A stretch of 64,000 nt of DNA from Elusimicrobia bacterium GWD2_63_28 (GTDB taxonomy: Bacteria > Elusimicrobiota > Elusimicrobia > Elusimicrobiales > UBA9959): the NCBI GenBank assembly GCA_001799895.1, contig MGUI01000002.1, forward strand, positions 1-64,000, read 5' to 3'. Shown here piece by piece: positions 14,194 through 22,726 of this stretch. Position 1 is the stretch's first letter. Each line of letters starts with the position of its first letter. The position numbers and the translations under genes are program-made. The notes beneath the pieces were generated by a model. The model was not told the origin of the DNA. It made no database searches and saw nothing but the letters and a program-made list of their open reading frames with translations.

Positions 14194-15839
14194 GGCTGCC
14201 TCTCCGGAAAAACGCCCTTGAGCTTGGCGGCCAGCGCGGCGCGGATCCCGGCCAGGCGCTCGGCCTCGGCGGCCAGGCCGGCCTGCAGGGTCTCGACGGA
14301 GGCGAGCTTGCGGCGCAGGACGTCCCCGGAAACCCCGGTGAGGCTCTGCACGCGGTCCTTGTCCAGGTCCTTGAGCGCGGCGCCCAGTTCGGAGCTGACC
14401 GCGGCGATCTTCCGCTCGGACTCCTCGACGGAGAGGAAGAAGGAATCCATGAAGGACATGGACAGCATGGCGTCGGCGTACCTGGCGCCCAGCTTTTCAA
14501 AGCGCTCGGCGTTCTCGGCGCGCATGGCGGCGGCCAGCTCGGAGTAGCAGGCCTTCATCTCGGACGCGGCGCCGGCGGTGAGGGCCGCCGAGTCGCGGGC
14601 TACGCGCTCGGCCATGGCCTCTACGGCCTCTACCACTCCGTCGGCCTTGATCTTGTTGTCGCCGGCCAGGCGGGCGAATTCGGCCACCTTGCCGTCCAGC
14701 GCGGCGGCGCGGGCGTCTCCGTCCCGGCGGGCGGCCTGCAGGCTGTCGTCGAAGCCCCTGCGGATCAGTTCCAGCTCCTTGGCCACGCCCTCCTGGAAAG
14801 TCTTGCGGAAGGAGGCAAGGCGCTCCTCGGCCAGCCGGCCCTGCTCCTCGATGGCGCCGGTCAGGCGGCGGCCGAAATCCTCGGCGAAGCCGCGGTTCTT
14901 CTCTTCAAGCTGGCGGCGCTCGCCGCCGTAAAGCTCTTCCATGCGGCGCAGCGAGTCCTGCGCGGCCTGGCGCAGCTCGCCCGCCAGCGCCTCGGCGGCG
15001 GCGCGGGAGGCCCTGCGCTCCTCCTCGGCCTGCGCGGCGAACCTTCCGGCCGTTTCGGAGGCGGAGGCCTCCAGGGCGCGGCGCCCGTCGGAGAGGCTCT
15101 CGGAGAAATCCTTCACTATTTTGGCGTGGCGGTCGGGCGAAGCGTCCTCGGCTATCTTTACGAAGCGCTCTTCCATGCCGGCCAGGCGCTGCTCCAGCGC
15201 CTGCAGGCCCTGGGCCAGGGCGCGGGCGTCCTCGCCTGCGCGGCGGGAGTTCACCTCGCCCTCGGCGCGGCGCCTGGTTTCCGCGGCCATCAGCGCGGAA
15301 TAGAAATCCATCAGCTTGCGCTCGGTCTCCTCGACGCGCTTCCACGACTTCTCCAGCTGGTCGTGCATCTGGCGGTCGACCTCGGAGTATTTCTGCTGCT
15401 CGCGCACGGCCTTCAGCAGGTCCTCTATCTCGCGGCGGGCGCTGATCTTGGATTCCTCTATGTTCTTGAGCATGCCGCCGGCGAGCGACGACTGCTGGGC
15501 GAAGTCGAAGAGCTTCTTTTCCAGCGCCTCCAGCTTGGAGGTCAGCGCGGGGTCGGCCGGGGGCCGCGGGGGCGCGGGAGGCAGGGGCGCGGGGGCCGAG
15601 GCGCGGGCGATGCTGGCGAACTGCTCGGACAGGCGCTTCTCGATGCCGGCCACGATGTTCTTCTCGAGCCCGTCGAGCTTCTGCTTGAGGGCGGTGATGT
15701 CTTCGGAGGCGGCGCCGCGGGGCGCCGGGGCCTGCTGGGGCGCGGGGGCGGGCGCGGCAGCCGGGGAAAGGCTGGCGAAAATGGATTCTTTGCGCTTTTC
15801 AGGCCCCCCCGACAGGGGCGGCTGCGACGGGAACGCCAT
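14190..15839 (-). CDS. Long coiled-coil protein in the Mot/Fli operon
   Basis: This 549-residue protein belongs to no family I recognise. Residues ~1-105 are rich in Ala and Pro (low complexity). The remainder is almost entirely charged, heptad-like helix with many Ala, Glu, Arg and Lys residues, predicted to be a long coiled coil. It lacks a signal peptide or clear membrane segment, so it is probably cytoplasmic. It lies between the FliF-FliG fusion (3-base gap) and motB (ATGA overlap), so it is almost certainly co-translated with the motor proteins. It could be a rotor extension, a link to the cytoskeleton, or a partner for the envelope machinery; these are guesses. Long coiled coils align falsely with many proteins. 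Confidence 0.6.
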   Translation of the reverse strand: MAFPSQPPLSGGPEKRKESIFASLSPAAAPAPAPQQAPAPRGAASEDITALKQKLDGLEKNIVAGIEKRLSEQFASIARASAPAPLPPAPPRPPADPALTSKLEALEKKLFDFAQQSSLAGGMLKNIEESKISARREIEDLLKAVREQQKYSEVDRQMHDQLEKSWKRVEETERKLMDFYSALMAAETRRRAEGEVNSRRAGEDARALAQGLQALEQRLAGMEERFVKIAEDASPDRHAKIVKDFSESLSDGRRALEASASETAGRFAAQAEEERRASRAAAEALAGELRQAAQDSLRRMEELYGGERRQLEEKNRGFAEDFGRRLTGAIEEQGRLAEERLASFRKTFQEGVAKELELIRRGFDDSLQAARRDGDARAAALDGKVAEFARLAGDNKIKADGVVEAVEAMAERVARDSAALTAGAASEMKACYSELAAAMRAENAERFEKLGARYADAMLSMSFMDSFFLSVEESERKIAAVSSELGAALKDLDKDRVQSLTGVSGDVLRRKLASVETLQAGLAAEAERLAGIRAALAAKLKGVFPERQP

Positions 15840-15842
15840 AAC

Positions 15843-17426
15843 TTATACCTCCGCTAGCGGCTGCTGTCCGGCGGGAGCTTCCCCGCCGCTTAACAGCGCC
15901 TGCGCGTTCTCGAGCGGGTTGGAGATCCTGCCTTCCCTGACCAGCTTGAGCGCGACGCCGACGATATCTTCCTGCACACGGTCGATCTTTTCCCTCGAGG
16001 GCTTGCCGTACTTCATGGACTGCTCCAGCATGGCGCGGGTCTTGTCGGCCATCTGGGCGGAGATCTTGGCTTTGAGGTCGTCGGGCATTTCGTGGAAGGC
16101 GGCGGCCCAGTCCTCGGTCTTCACGGCGGACACCACCAGCGACAGCTCGCGGTCGGCCAGGCTGCCCAGGTCTTCGAGCAGCAGGATCTTGGCGCGCAGC
16201 TCGGCGGCCACGGACGGGTTGGAGAGCCTGAGGCCCTCTAGCATGCCGCGCTTGGAGCGCAGGTCCATGGTGTTAAGTATTTCCAGCAGCTTGCCGGCCC
16301 CGCCCTCGGCCCCGGCCAGGCGCCGCTCGAGCTCGTCCTTTATGGCGGTCACGGTGTCGGCCTCCACGAAGCGCACCCGGGACATGCTGCCCATCACCTC
16401 GGTCATCACGTCGGGCGGCAGCGCGCGCAGGAATTCCCCCCGCACCTCGGGGCGCAGGTGGCTGACCACCAGGGCCACGTTGTTGGGGTCCTCGCGGCCT
16501 ATCAGTTGCACCAGGAAGGGCACCTGCTCGGCGCGCACGGCGAAAACGACTTCGTCCCCGGAGGAAGGGGCTTCTTCGGCCTCGGGCCGCTCGGCTGATT
16601 CGGGCCCGCCGAAAGAGAGCTGCGGCAGGCCGCCGGGCAGGGCGGGGGCCCCGGGGGCGGCGCCGGGGGCGCCCGCGGCGCCCTTGCCCAGGTCCATGGT
16701 GATCTGGTGGCTCTGCTGGGCCTTGGCCATGGTGTTCATAGCGCCGGCCAGCTTCAGGAAGCCGATGGCCACCACGATCATGGCGATGATGCCCATCAGG
16801 GAGAGCACGCCGTACTTGAAGACCAGGTTGACCGCCTCGGGGGTGTACCAGATGGTCTTCCAGAGGGGCGCGAAGGGCGCCTTCACCACGGTCAGCTCGT
16901 CGCCGCGCACCTGGTCCAGGCGCAGCACGTCGCTGATGACGCTGCGGGCGTTCTGCACCTCGGCGTCGGTCAGGTCTTTATTTAATACTATGGTAACGGA
17001 CATCCTCTTAACGAAGGAGGTCGGGAACATGAACGAGCGCTGGTAGGAGCGGTTCTCGCTCTGCGCCGCGCTGAAAATGGGGAAGCCGGGCATCACGTAG
17101 TCGGCCACGGCCTGCGTTTCGGGGTTCAGGTCCTTCCACTGGAATTTATTTTTGTCGTCCCCGGCCGGGGCCTGGTCCGCGCTCACGTCGAGTTTTTCGG
17201 TCCTGGTGAAATCCATGGAGGCCTGCACCACCACCTTGGCCTGGCCCGGGCCCAGCAGCTTCATCAGCACGTCCTCGGCCTTCTGCTCCAGCGACTTCTC
17301 GAACTTGGCCTTGTCCTCCAGCGGGATGGTCTGCGCGCGAACCCCGGCCGCCAGCAGCGCGAGGGCCGGCAGGCACAGGGCCGTCCGGCGTAAAGCGCGC
17401 AGTACCAGGTTCGCGTAGCGTTTCAT
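15843..17426 (-). CDS. FliF-FliG fusion protein (MS-ring C-terminal part joined to rotor FliG)
   Basis: This 527-residue protein combines two flagellar parts. Residues 1-31 are a signal peptide (cleavage near VRA). Residues ~36-187 match the periplasmic C-terminal region of FliF (LLGPGQAKVVVQASMDFT, ending VRGDELTVVKAPFAP). A membrane helix (~204-226) follows. A Pro/Ala-rich linker (~245-290) leads to FliG middle and C domains (~296-500). The charged helix that contacts MotA in FliG (around 458-472) keeps Lys and Glu. FliF's N-terminal ring modules and FliG's N domain are missing. The topology fits a minimal membrane-anchored rotor. The ATG at 17426 lies 20 bases after the motA stop. Confidence 0.8.
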   Translation of the reverse strand: MKRYANLVLRALRRTALCLPALALLAAGVRAQTIPLEDKAKFEKSLEQKAEDVLMKLLGPGQAKVVVQASMDFTRTEKLDVSADQAPAGDDKNKFQWKDLNPETQAVADYVMPGFPIFSAAQSENRSYQRSFMFPTSFVKRMSVTIVLNKDLTDAEVQNARSVISDVLRLDQVRGDELTVVKAPFAPLWKTIWYTPEAVNLVFKYGVLSLMGIIAMIVVAIGFLKLAGAMNTMAKAQQSHQITMDLGKGAAGAPGAAPGAPALPGGLPQLSFGGPESAERPEAEEAPSSGDEVVFAVRAEQVPFLVQLIGREDPNNVALVVSHLRPEVRGEFLRALPPDVMTEVMGSMSRVRFVEADTVTAIKDELERRLAGAEGGAGKLLEILNTMDLRSKRGMLEGLRLSNPSVAAELRAKILLLEDLGSLADRELSLVVSAVKTEDWAAAFHEMPDDLKAKISAQMADKTRAMLEQSMKYGKPSREKIDRVQEDIVGVALKLVREGRISNPLENAQALLSGGEAPAGQQPLAEV

Positions 17427-17446
17427 AAGCAGGCTTCCCCCCCGGC

Positions 17447-18187
17447 TCAGGCCAGGTAGGACTGCAGCCTCCTTTCCACCACCAGCGGCAGGCTGCCCTT
17501 CATGATCTCCAGCACCCCGTCGAGGATCATGGCCTTCACCCGCACTTCCATCCAGAGGCGGGAGCGCAGCTTGCCGGCCACGGGCACGCAGAACACGTTG
17601 GCGAAGAAGATGCCGTAGAAAGCGGAAGTGATGGCCACGGCCATCGCGGGGCCCACCGACTCGGGGTTGGCCAGGTCCTTGAGCACGCCCACGATGCCGA
17701 TCAGGGTGCCCAGCAGGCCGAACATCGGGGCCAGGATGCCCATGGTGCGGTACACGTTGATCACTTCGTTGAACTCGTCGGCGCCCTGGTTGATCTCCTG
17801 CTCCATCACCTGCTTGACGAAATTGTGGTCGCTGTACTCCAGCGCGGCCGAGGCGGCGCGCAGCAGGAAGCCGTTGCCCACCTTGGGGTCCGCTTCCTTG
17901 AAGGCGGCGAGCCCGCGCATGCGGCACTGCTCGGCCAGGTTGACCAGCACGGGGATCATCTTCTGGGGCGTCACGGTATCCCCCTCGTTGAAAATGAGGA
18001 AGAAGCCGCTGACCGCCTTGAGCAGATGCTTCATGGGGGTGTTGATGAGCATGGCTACCGACATCCCGCCCATGACGACGAAGATGGCGTGCATGTTGAA
18101 CAGGAAAAGCGGGATCTGTTTGGTGGCGACGCCGCCGACCAGGAAGATCACGAGGCTGATGAGACCCAATATGGTACTGATATCCAT
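17447..18187 (-). CDS. MotA-like stator protein
   Basis: MotA forms the ion channel of the stator together with MotB. The 246 residues have four membrane segments (about 4-22, 30-50, 150-175 and 185-205) and a large cytoplasmic loop between the second and third. The loop contains the charged stretch (EQCRMRGLAAFKEAD) typical of the rotor-contacting region. Conserved MYRTMG-like and LGTLIGIVGVL segments match MotA/TolQ/ExbB (MotA_ExbB). The large loop and the MotB partner favour MotA over ExbB. The ATG has a GGAGG site and a TATAAT box upstream, making it the first gene of the four-gene operon. Confidence 0.88.
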   Translation of the reverse strand: MDISTILGLISLVIFLVGGVATKQIPLFLFNMHAIFVVMGGMSVAMLINTPMKHLLKAVSGFFLIFNEGDTVTPQKMIPVLVNLAEQCRMRGLAAFKEADPKVGNGFLLRAASAALEYSDHNFVKQVMEQEINQGADEFNEVINVYRTMGILAPMFGLLGTLIGIVGVLKDLANPESVGPAMAVAITSAFYGIFFANVFCVPVAGKLRSRLWMEVRVKAMILDGVLEIMKGSLPLVVERRLQSYLA

Positions 18188-18212
18188 AACTGATTGTCCT
18201 CCGCGCTTATTA

Positions 18213-18218
18213 ATTATA
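18213..18218 (-). promoter_or_regulatory. -10 box of the motA operon
   Basis: TATAAT on the minus strand lies about 25 bases before the motA ATG, with GGAGG in between. No convincing -35 box is seen at 16-18 bases. The spacing is normal for a leadered message. Confidence 0.55.
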
Positions 18219-18263
18219 ACCCGCGGCCTGTTTCAGAAAAGTTATATTAATGTTAACTCGCCG

Positions 18264-19205
18264 CTACAGCCCGTAGGGCACCCTGAAGAAGAAGGTGGAG
18301 CCCTTGCCGAGCCCCGGGCTGGTCGCCCCGATCTCCCCCTTGTGCGCCCTGATGATCTCGGTGGCTATCGAAAGGCCGAGGCCCCAGCCCTGCTTGCGCA
18401 GCTTTTCGTCCTTCTGGTGCCTGGCCTGGTAAAACTTACCGAAGATCTTCTTGGTCTCGCTCGGGTGGATGCCGATGCCCGAGTCCTTCACGAAGACGGC
18501 GATGCCGCGGGCCTCCCGCCGCATGGTCAGCTCCACCTTGTGCCCCTGGGGCGTGAACTTGACGGCGTTGTTGAGCAAATTCATCAGCACCTGCGTCAGG
18601 CGGAACTTGTCGCCGTTGAGCATCATGCCGTCGGTGAGCTCGGTCACCACGAAATCCACCCCCCGCTTCTGCGCGTTGATGCTGATAGCGGGGATGATGT
18701 CGCGGGCGATCTCGCCCGAGTCGAAGATGGCCTTCTCCATCTTCAGCTTGCCGGCCTCTATCATGGCCAGGTCGGTCAGGTCCGCGATCAGGCGGCCCAG
18801 CTGGTCGGTGGAGGCCACGATGTTCTTGAGGTACTGCGCCTCGCGCTCGCCGGGCGTCTTCTTGATGAGCAGCTCGCTGAAGCCCCTGATGGAGGCCAGC
18901 GGCGTGCGCACGTCGTGCACGACCATCGAGAGGAACTTGGTCTTCATGTCGTTGAGGCTGCCCAGCTCCTGGTTGGAGAGGGCCAGCTTGCGCGACAGGC
19001 GCTCCAGCTCGGCGCTGCGGGCGTAGATCTGCGTCTGGGCCATGGCGATCTGCACCATGTACTGCTGGATCATGGAGTTGGAGACGCGCTGCCGCTGGTT
19101 CATGAAGCTGGACTGCATGAAGCTGGAGACCTGGGACACGACGAGCACCCCGGCCCCCGCCATCAGCAGGACCATCGGCAGAAAGATCACGGCTACCAGT
19201 TCCAT
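18264..19205 (-). CDS. Membrane-anchored sensor histidine kinase
   Basis: This 313-residue kinase has one N-terminal membrane helix (~3-25), a coiled helix (~36-90), then a HisKA domain with phospho-acceptor H97 (VVHDVRTP). The HATPase_c domain has an N box (LLNNAVKFTP), DSGIGI and GWGLGLS. It has no recognisable input domain outside the membrane and no adjacent response regulator, so it is an orphan kinase. The ATG at 19205 follows AAAGGAG. It lies between the PorV-like gene (22-base gap) and motA. That position suggests but does not prove that it regulates the motor genes. Confidence 0.88.
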   Translation of the reverse strand: MELVAVIFLPMVLLMAGAGVLVVSQVSSFMQSSFMNQRQRVSNSMIQQYMVQIAMAQTQIYARSAELERLSRKLALSNQELGSLNDMKTKFLSMVVHDVRTPLASIRGFSELLIKKTPGEREAQYLKNIVASTDQLGRLIADLTDLAMIEAGKLKMEKAIFDSGEIARDIIPAISINAQKRGVDFVVTELTDGMMLNGDKFRLTQVLMNLLNNAVKFTPQGHKVELTMRREARGIAVFVKDSGIGIHPSETKKIFGKFYQARHQKDEKLRKQGWGLGLSIATEIIRAHKGEIGATSPGLGKGSTFFFRVPYGL

Positions 19206-19227
19206 ACGCTCCTTTCGTGCTCAGTCT

Positions 19228-20937
19228 TCATTTCCAGCCCTGCTTCTTGAGGAAGTCCAGCGTGACGGCGTCCTTGGGGTCCAGCTCCACGGCCTTCAGG
19301 TAGGCCTTCTTGGCCTTTTCCTTGTCGCCCATCAGGTAGTAGGCCGAGCCCAGGCGGGTCCAGGCCAGGTGGTTCTTTTCGTCGAGCAGTGTGGCTTCCT
19401 CGCATTCCCTGACGGCCAGGTCGAACTGGCGGATGTAGAAGGCCTTGGCCGAGTTCTTGAGCTTCTCGCGGACCAGGGCGGTGAAGGGCAGCAGCTCGTC
19501 GCGGCGGATGGACATCCGGGTGAAGGAGCTCATCGCGTTCATCAGCTCTTCGTAGACCGCGTCGCCGCGCAGGTTGGTGCCCAGGGCCGCGTGCGCCAGC
19601 AGGAAGGCCTTGCGCTCCTCGCCGTAGGCGTAGGCGGCGATGGTGCGGTGCGCCAGCGCGGGCTGGGGCGCGGCGCCGGAGAGCAGGGTCTCGCGGGCGG
19701 GGGTCTCGCGCAGGCGCAGGAACTCGGCGGTGGCGGCCAGGCGCTTCTCCACGCCGCCCCACTCGCCGGTCTTCAGCGAGGGCTGCAGGTTGAAGGCGTT
19801 GTTGAAGTTGTCGAGGGCCTCCAGGTAGCTGCCCTCGTCCAGGTTTTTCCTGGCGAGTTCGACGAAGTCGTTGGCGAACAGGCGCAGCTTCTCGATGCGG
19901 GGCTTGGGCGCTATGGTCATCGCGCCCTTGGCGCGGCTGACGGCGCCGCCGAGGGGCTGCTTGGACCTCGGCGTGCCGAAGCGCCAGGTGACGCCCATCT
20001 TGTGCATCGCGCCCAGGTCGCCGAACGGGGAGAAGGAGTAGTCCACGTCGACGTAGGCCAGCTTGAAGCCGAAGCCCACGCGCAGGCCGGAGCCCTCGTC
20101 CTGGCCGCTCTTGTAGCCGGCGCGCACGCTCATCAGCTGGAAGGCGGCGTACTCGGCGCCGGCCGCCAGCATGTAGCCCTTCTCGTTGTCGAGGATGTGG
20201 TCCATGCTGAGCACCAGCTGGTTGGCGCCCCAGGGGTGGCCGTACCAGGCGGTGCCGAGGGTGTAGGAGGTGGGCAGCGGAAAGGAGACCTTGTCGAACT
20301 TCAGGCCGGTGCCGACGTTGCGGGCGGTGAAGGCGATGCGCAGTTCCTGCGCCGGGATCTTGCGCATCCAGTACTGCGAGGGGCGCAGGTAGTAGACCGC
20401 GCCGACGTCGGCGGCGAGGGCCGAGGCGGAGGCGCTGTCGAGCTTGGAGCTGATCATCTTCAGGTTGACGCCGGCGTTCAGCACGGGGCGCTGGATCTCG
20501 TCGGCGAGGAGGGTGCGGGCGTAGGCCGCGCCGATGGCCATGTCGGAGGCTTCCACCTGGCGGGTGCGGGTGCCCTGCGCGTCGAAGCCCTGGAAGGCGT
20601 CCACGGACAGGCGGGTAAAGCTGATGCCCAGCGTCGAGCCGAAGCTCAGCGGGAAGGCGGCGGCCACGTACTGGTGGGCGATGTCCTGGAAGGATTTGTT
20701 GTAGGTGGCGGCCAGCTCGGAGGTGTCGACGGAGGCCAGGCCGGCGGGGTTCCAGTAGTTGGCGTAGGCGTCCTCGGCGACGGCGGTGTAGGACTCGCCC
20801 ATGCCCGTCGCGCGGGGGCCGGGGGTGTAGCGGAGGAAGGCCGCGCCCGACGTGCCGGCGCCCGCGAAGGCAAAAGCGGAAAGCGCCCAGAGGAGGGTGG
20901 CGGTTGCTGCGGCGACTATCAGGCTCTTCCCGTTCAT
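19228..20937 (-). CDS. PorV/PorQ-type (UPF0164) outer-membrane protein with C-terminal TPRs
   Basis: This 569-residue exported protein has a signal peptide (~1-25). The segment GPRATGMGESYTAVAEDAYANYWNPAG is the hallmark N-terminus of PorV/UPF0164 beta-barrels (quoted here in parts: ATGMGESYTAVA, YWNPAG). Beta strands run to ~330. From ~370 to the end, helical TPR-like units follow (AWTRLGSAYYLMGDKEKAKKAY). PorV-family proteins assist type IX secretion in Bacteroidota; UPF0164 homologues also occur in other phyla without it, so T9SS must not be assumed. The ATG at 20937 lies 6 bases after TATAAG and lacks a ribosome site. It precedes the histidine kinase on the same strand. Confidence 0.75.
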   Translation of the reverse strand: MNGKSLIVAAATATLLWALSAFAFAGAGTSGAAFLRYTPGPRATGMGESYTAVAEDAYANYWNPAGLASVDTSELAATYNKSFQDIAHQYVAAAFPLSFGSTLGISFTRLSVDAFQGFDAQGTRTRQVEASDMAIGAAYARTLLADEIQRPVLNAGVNLKMISSKLDSASASALAADVGAVYYLRPSQYWMRKIPAQELRIAFTARNVGTGLKFDKVSFPLPTSYTLGTAWYGHPWGANQLVLSMDHILDNEKGYMLAAGAEYAAFQLMSVRAGYKSGQDEGSGLRVGFGFKLAYVDVDYSFSPFGDLGAMHKMGVTWRFGTPRSKQPLGGAVSRAKGAMTIAPKPRIEKLRLFANDFVELARKNLDEGSYLEALDNFNNAFNLQPSLKTGEWGGVEKRLAATAEFLRLRETPARETLLSGAAPQPALAHRTIAAYAYGEERKAFLLAHAALGTNLRGDAVYEELMNAMSSFTRMSIRRDELLPFTALVREKLKNSAKAFYIRQFDLAVRECEEATLLDEKNHLAWTRLGSAYYLMGDKEKAKKAYLKAVELDPKDAVTLDFLKKQGWK

Positions 20938-21170
20938 ATTGTGCTTATAGTTTACATTCGACCCCCCCCTTAATCCCGAAGAAATCCCGAAATTATTTAT
21001 AAATTAGTGTTACAGCCTTATTAACACTTAATAACAGGGGTAGCGCGGGATTCAGGCGCGCCTTAAGAAATTAGCGCGCTATTTAGGAGCTTTGGGATTT
21101 TTGGGATATCAGAAACGGGGGTTCAGGCGCAAGAAGCGCTTGTTCTACAAGGGAATACGGGGGTTTGGCT
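20938..21170. other. Intergenic region upstream of the PorV-like gene
   Basis: No gene is seen here. The part next to the gene is A+T-rich, including a TATAAG box at 20944-20949 (minus strand). An inverted repeat AGTGTTA/TAACACT with a 9-base loop lies at 21006-21028 and could be an operator. TTCAGGCGC occurs twice (near 21051 and 21122). Nothing else is recognisable. Confidence 0.5.
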
Positions 21171-21190
21171 AAAAAAGGGCCTGTGGGCCC
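21171..21190 (-). terminator. Terminator of the B12 radical SAM gene at 21190
   Basis: On the minus strand GGGCC-CACA-GGCCC is followed by six T residues. The hairpin begins at the stop codon itself. Confidence 0.8.
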
Positions 21191-22632
21191 TAGGCGCGCT
21201 CGCTGAGGCGGCCGAAACTGAGGTGGTTGCGGAACAGCCTGAAGGCCCGCGCGGGGAAATCCCAGCCGGTAGGGCCGTCCCGGACTATCCGGAACACCCG
21301 GGCCGGGTTCAGGTGGAACTTCAGGAAGGCCCCCCGGTACAGCCGCAGGTAGGTCGCGTCGCTCATGGCGCTGGCGTTGAAAGGCGCGGCCGTGTACTCG
21401 AAATCTATGGAGCTGCGGTCCTGAGGCAGCTTGCCGGCGCTGCGGAACAGCTCGTAGAGGCCGGTGCCCGGGAAGGGCGTGGGCGTGAAGAACAGGGCCA
21501 GGTGCAGCCGCGACCCGCAGGCGTAGCGGATGGTGGCGCGCATCTCACTCTCGGTCTCGGTGGGCAGGCCCAGCAGGAACAGGCCGCGGCAGAAGATGCG
21601 CCGGGAGGCCAGCAGGTCTATGCCCCGGGTCGCCGCCTCCATCGACAAATTCTTGTTTATGAGTTTCTGCAGGCGCGGGCTGGCGGTCTCCAGGCCCATG
21701 GCCACGTCGGCGGTGCCCGCCCTCTTGAGCAAATCCGCCGTGGATTCGCGCAGCAGGTCGGCCCGCAGGCCGTTGGGGAAATTCAGCACCGGATCCAGGC
21801 CGCGGCGCAGCAGCTCCTGCAGGAGCCCGTCGAAGCGGTCGGGGTCGTAATTGGCCACGTCGTCGAGCACCTCTATCTCCCGCGTGCCCAGCGAGCGTAT
21901 CATTTCCACCTCCGCGGCCACGCTCTCCGGAGAGCGGCCGCGGAAAGTCTTGCCGAAGATCTGGTGGCAGTAGACGCAATGGAAAGGGCAGCCGCGCGAG
22001 GTGTAGAGCGGCAGGTAGGGCCGCACCCCGACGGAGGCCATGCCGCCGGTCTTCCAGAACCTTTTATAGTCCACCAGGTCCCAGGCCGGGAAAGGCAGGT
22101 CGTCCGGGTGCACCGCCGGCACCCGCGCCGGCGTGCGCGTCACGGCGCCCCCGGCGCGCAGGGCCAGGCCGGCCACGCCGTCGGCGGCGCCGGGCGCGTT
22201 CCAGCGCGGCCCTTCTTCCGCTATCACGCGCGCCAGCTCGGCGAAGGTTTCTTCCCCCTCGCCGATGGCGGCCGCGTCGGTATTGGCGTCGGCCAGCGCG
22301 CCTTCCGGGTCCGACGACGGGTAGGGCCCGCCCAGCACCACCGGCACCGAGGGGTCGGCGGCCTTTACGGCGGCGGCGATCTTATGCGCCAGGAAGGCTT
22401 CGGCCGTCAGGGCGCTCACGCCCACCACGTCGGGGCGGGAGGCGCGCACCGCGGCCGCCACGGCGGAGAGGATGTCGGACTCCAGGCGGGCGTCGAGCAG
22501 GCGCACGTCGGCGGACAGGCGCGAGCGCAGGAAAGAGGCGATGTAAAGCAGGCCCAGCGGAGGCATGGAAGCGCCGCGCAGCTTGGTGGCGAGGCTGCGG
22601 CTCTTTACGAGCAGGACGCGGGGTCGCTTCAT
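21190..22632 (-). CDS. B12-binding radical SAM protein
   Basis: This 480-residue enzyme has an N-terminal cobalamin-binding Rossmann domain (~1-150, with MPPLGLLYIAS, VVGVSALT and VVLGGPYPS). A radical SAM domain follows, with C215-x3-C219-x2-C222 (RGCPFHCVYC). The DxHxxG motif for His-on cobalamin is not visible, as in many class B methyltransferases and BchE-like enzymes. The C-terminus holds an FTPTPFPGTGLY block typical of the family. The likely chemistry is radical methylation or rearrangement; the substrate is unknown. The ATG at 22632 lies 7 bases after TAGACT with no ribosome site. It resembles the gene at 23779. Confidence 0.88.
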   Translation of the reverse strand: MKRPRVLLVKSRSLATKLRGASMPPLGLLYIASFLRSRLSADVRLLDARLESDILSAVAAAVRASRPDVVGVSALTAEAFLAHKIAAAVKAADPSVPVVLGGPYPSSDPEGALADANTDAAAIGEGEETFAELARVIAEEGPRWNAPGAADGVAGLALRAGGAVTRTPARVPAVHPDDLPFPAWDLVDYKRFWKTGGMASVGVRPYLPLYTSRGCPFHCVYCHQIFGKTFRGRSPESVAAEVEMIRSLGTREIEVLDDVANYDPDRFDGLLQELLRRGLDPVLNFPNGLRADLLRESTADLLKRAGTADVAMGLETASPRLQKLINKNLSMEAATRGIDLLASRRIFCRGLFLLGLPTETESEMRATIRYACGSRLHLALFFTPTPFPGTGLYELFRSAGKLPQDRSSIDFEYTAAPFNASAMSDATYLRLYRGAFLKFHLNPARVFRIVRDGPTGWDFPARAFRLFRNHLSFGRLSERA

Positions 22633-22691
22633 AGGCAATAGTCTACCAAAAAGGCCCGGCGCGGAGGCAGGGCCGCGGCCCGCGGCCGGGT

Positions 22692-22720
22692 TTGACACCC
22701 CCGGCCATATGCAATAGAAT
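22692..22720 (+). promoter_or_regulatory. Consensus sigma-70 promoter, predicted leaderless transcript
   Basis: TTGACA (22692-22697), a 17-base spacer and TAGAAT (22715-22720) are followed after six bases by the GTG start codon at 22727. Transcription should begin at or within a base or two of the start codon. This is the clearest -35/-10 pair on the plus strand in the window. Confidence 0.85.
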
Positions 22721-22726
22721 ACAGGG

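Noticed and set aside
19228..20937. Evidence of a type IX secretion system from the PorV-like protein
   Set aside because: UPF0164/PorV-like proteins occur without T9SS, and no SprA, GldKLMN or C-terminal sorting domain was seen here.
21000..21170. A replication origin in the A+T-rich gap
   Set aside because: Only one short inverted repeat and no DnaA-box cluster were found, and dnaA or dnaN are not nearby.
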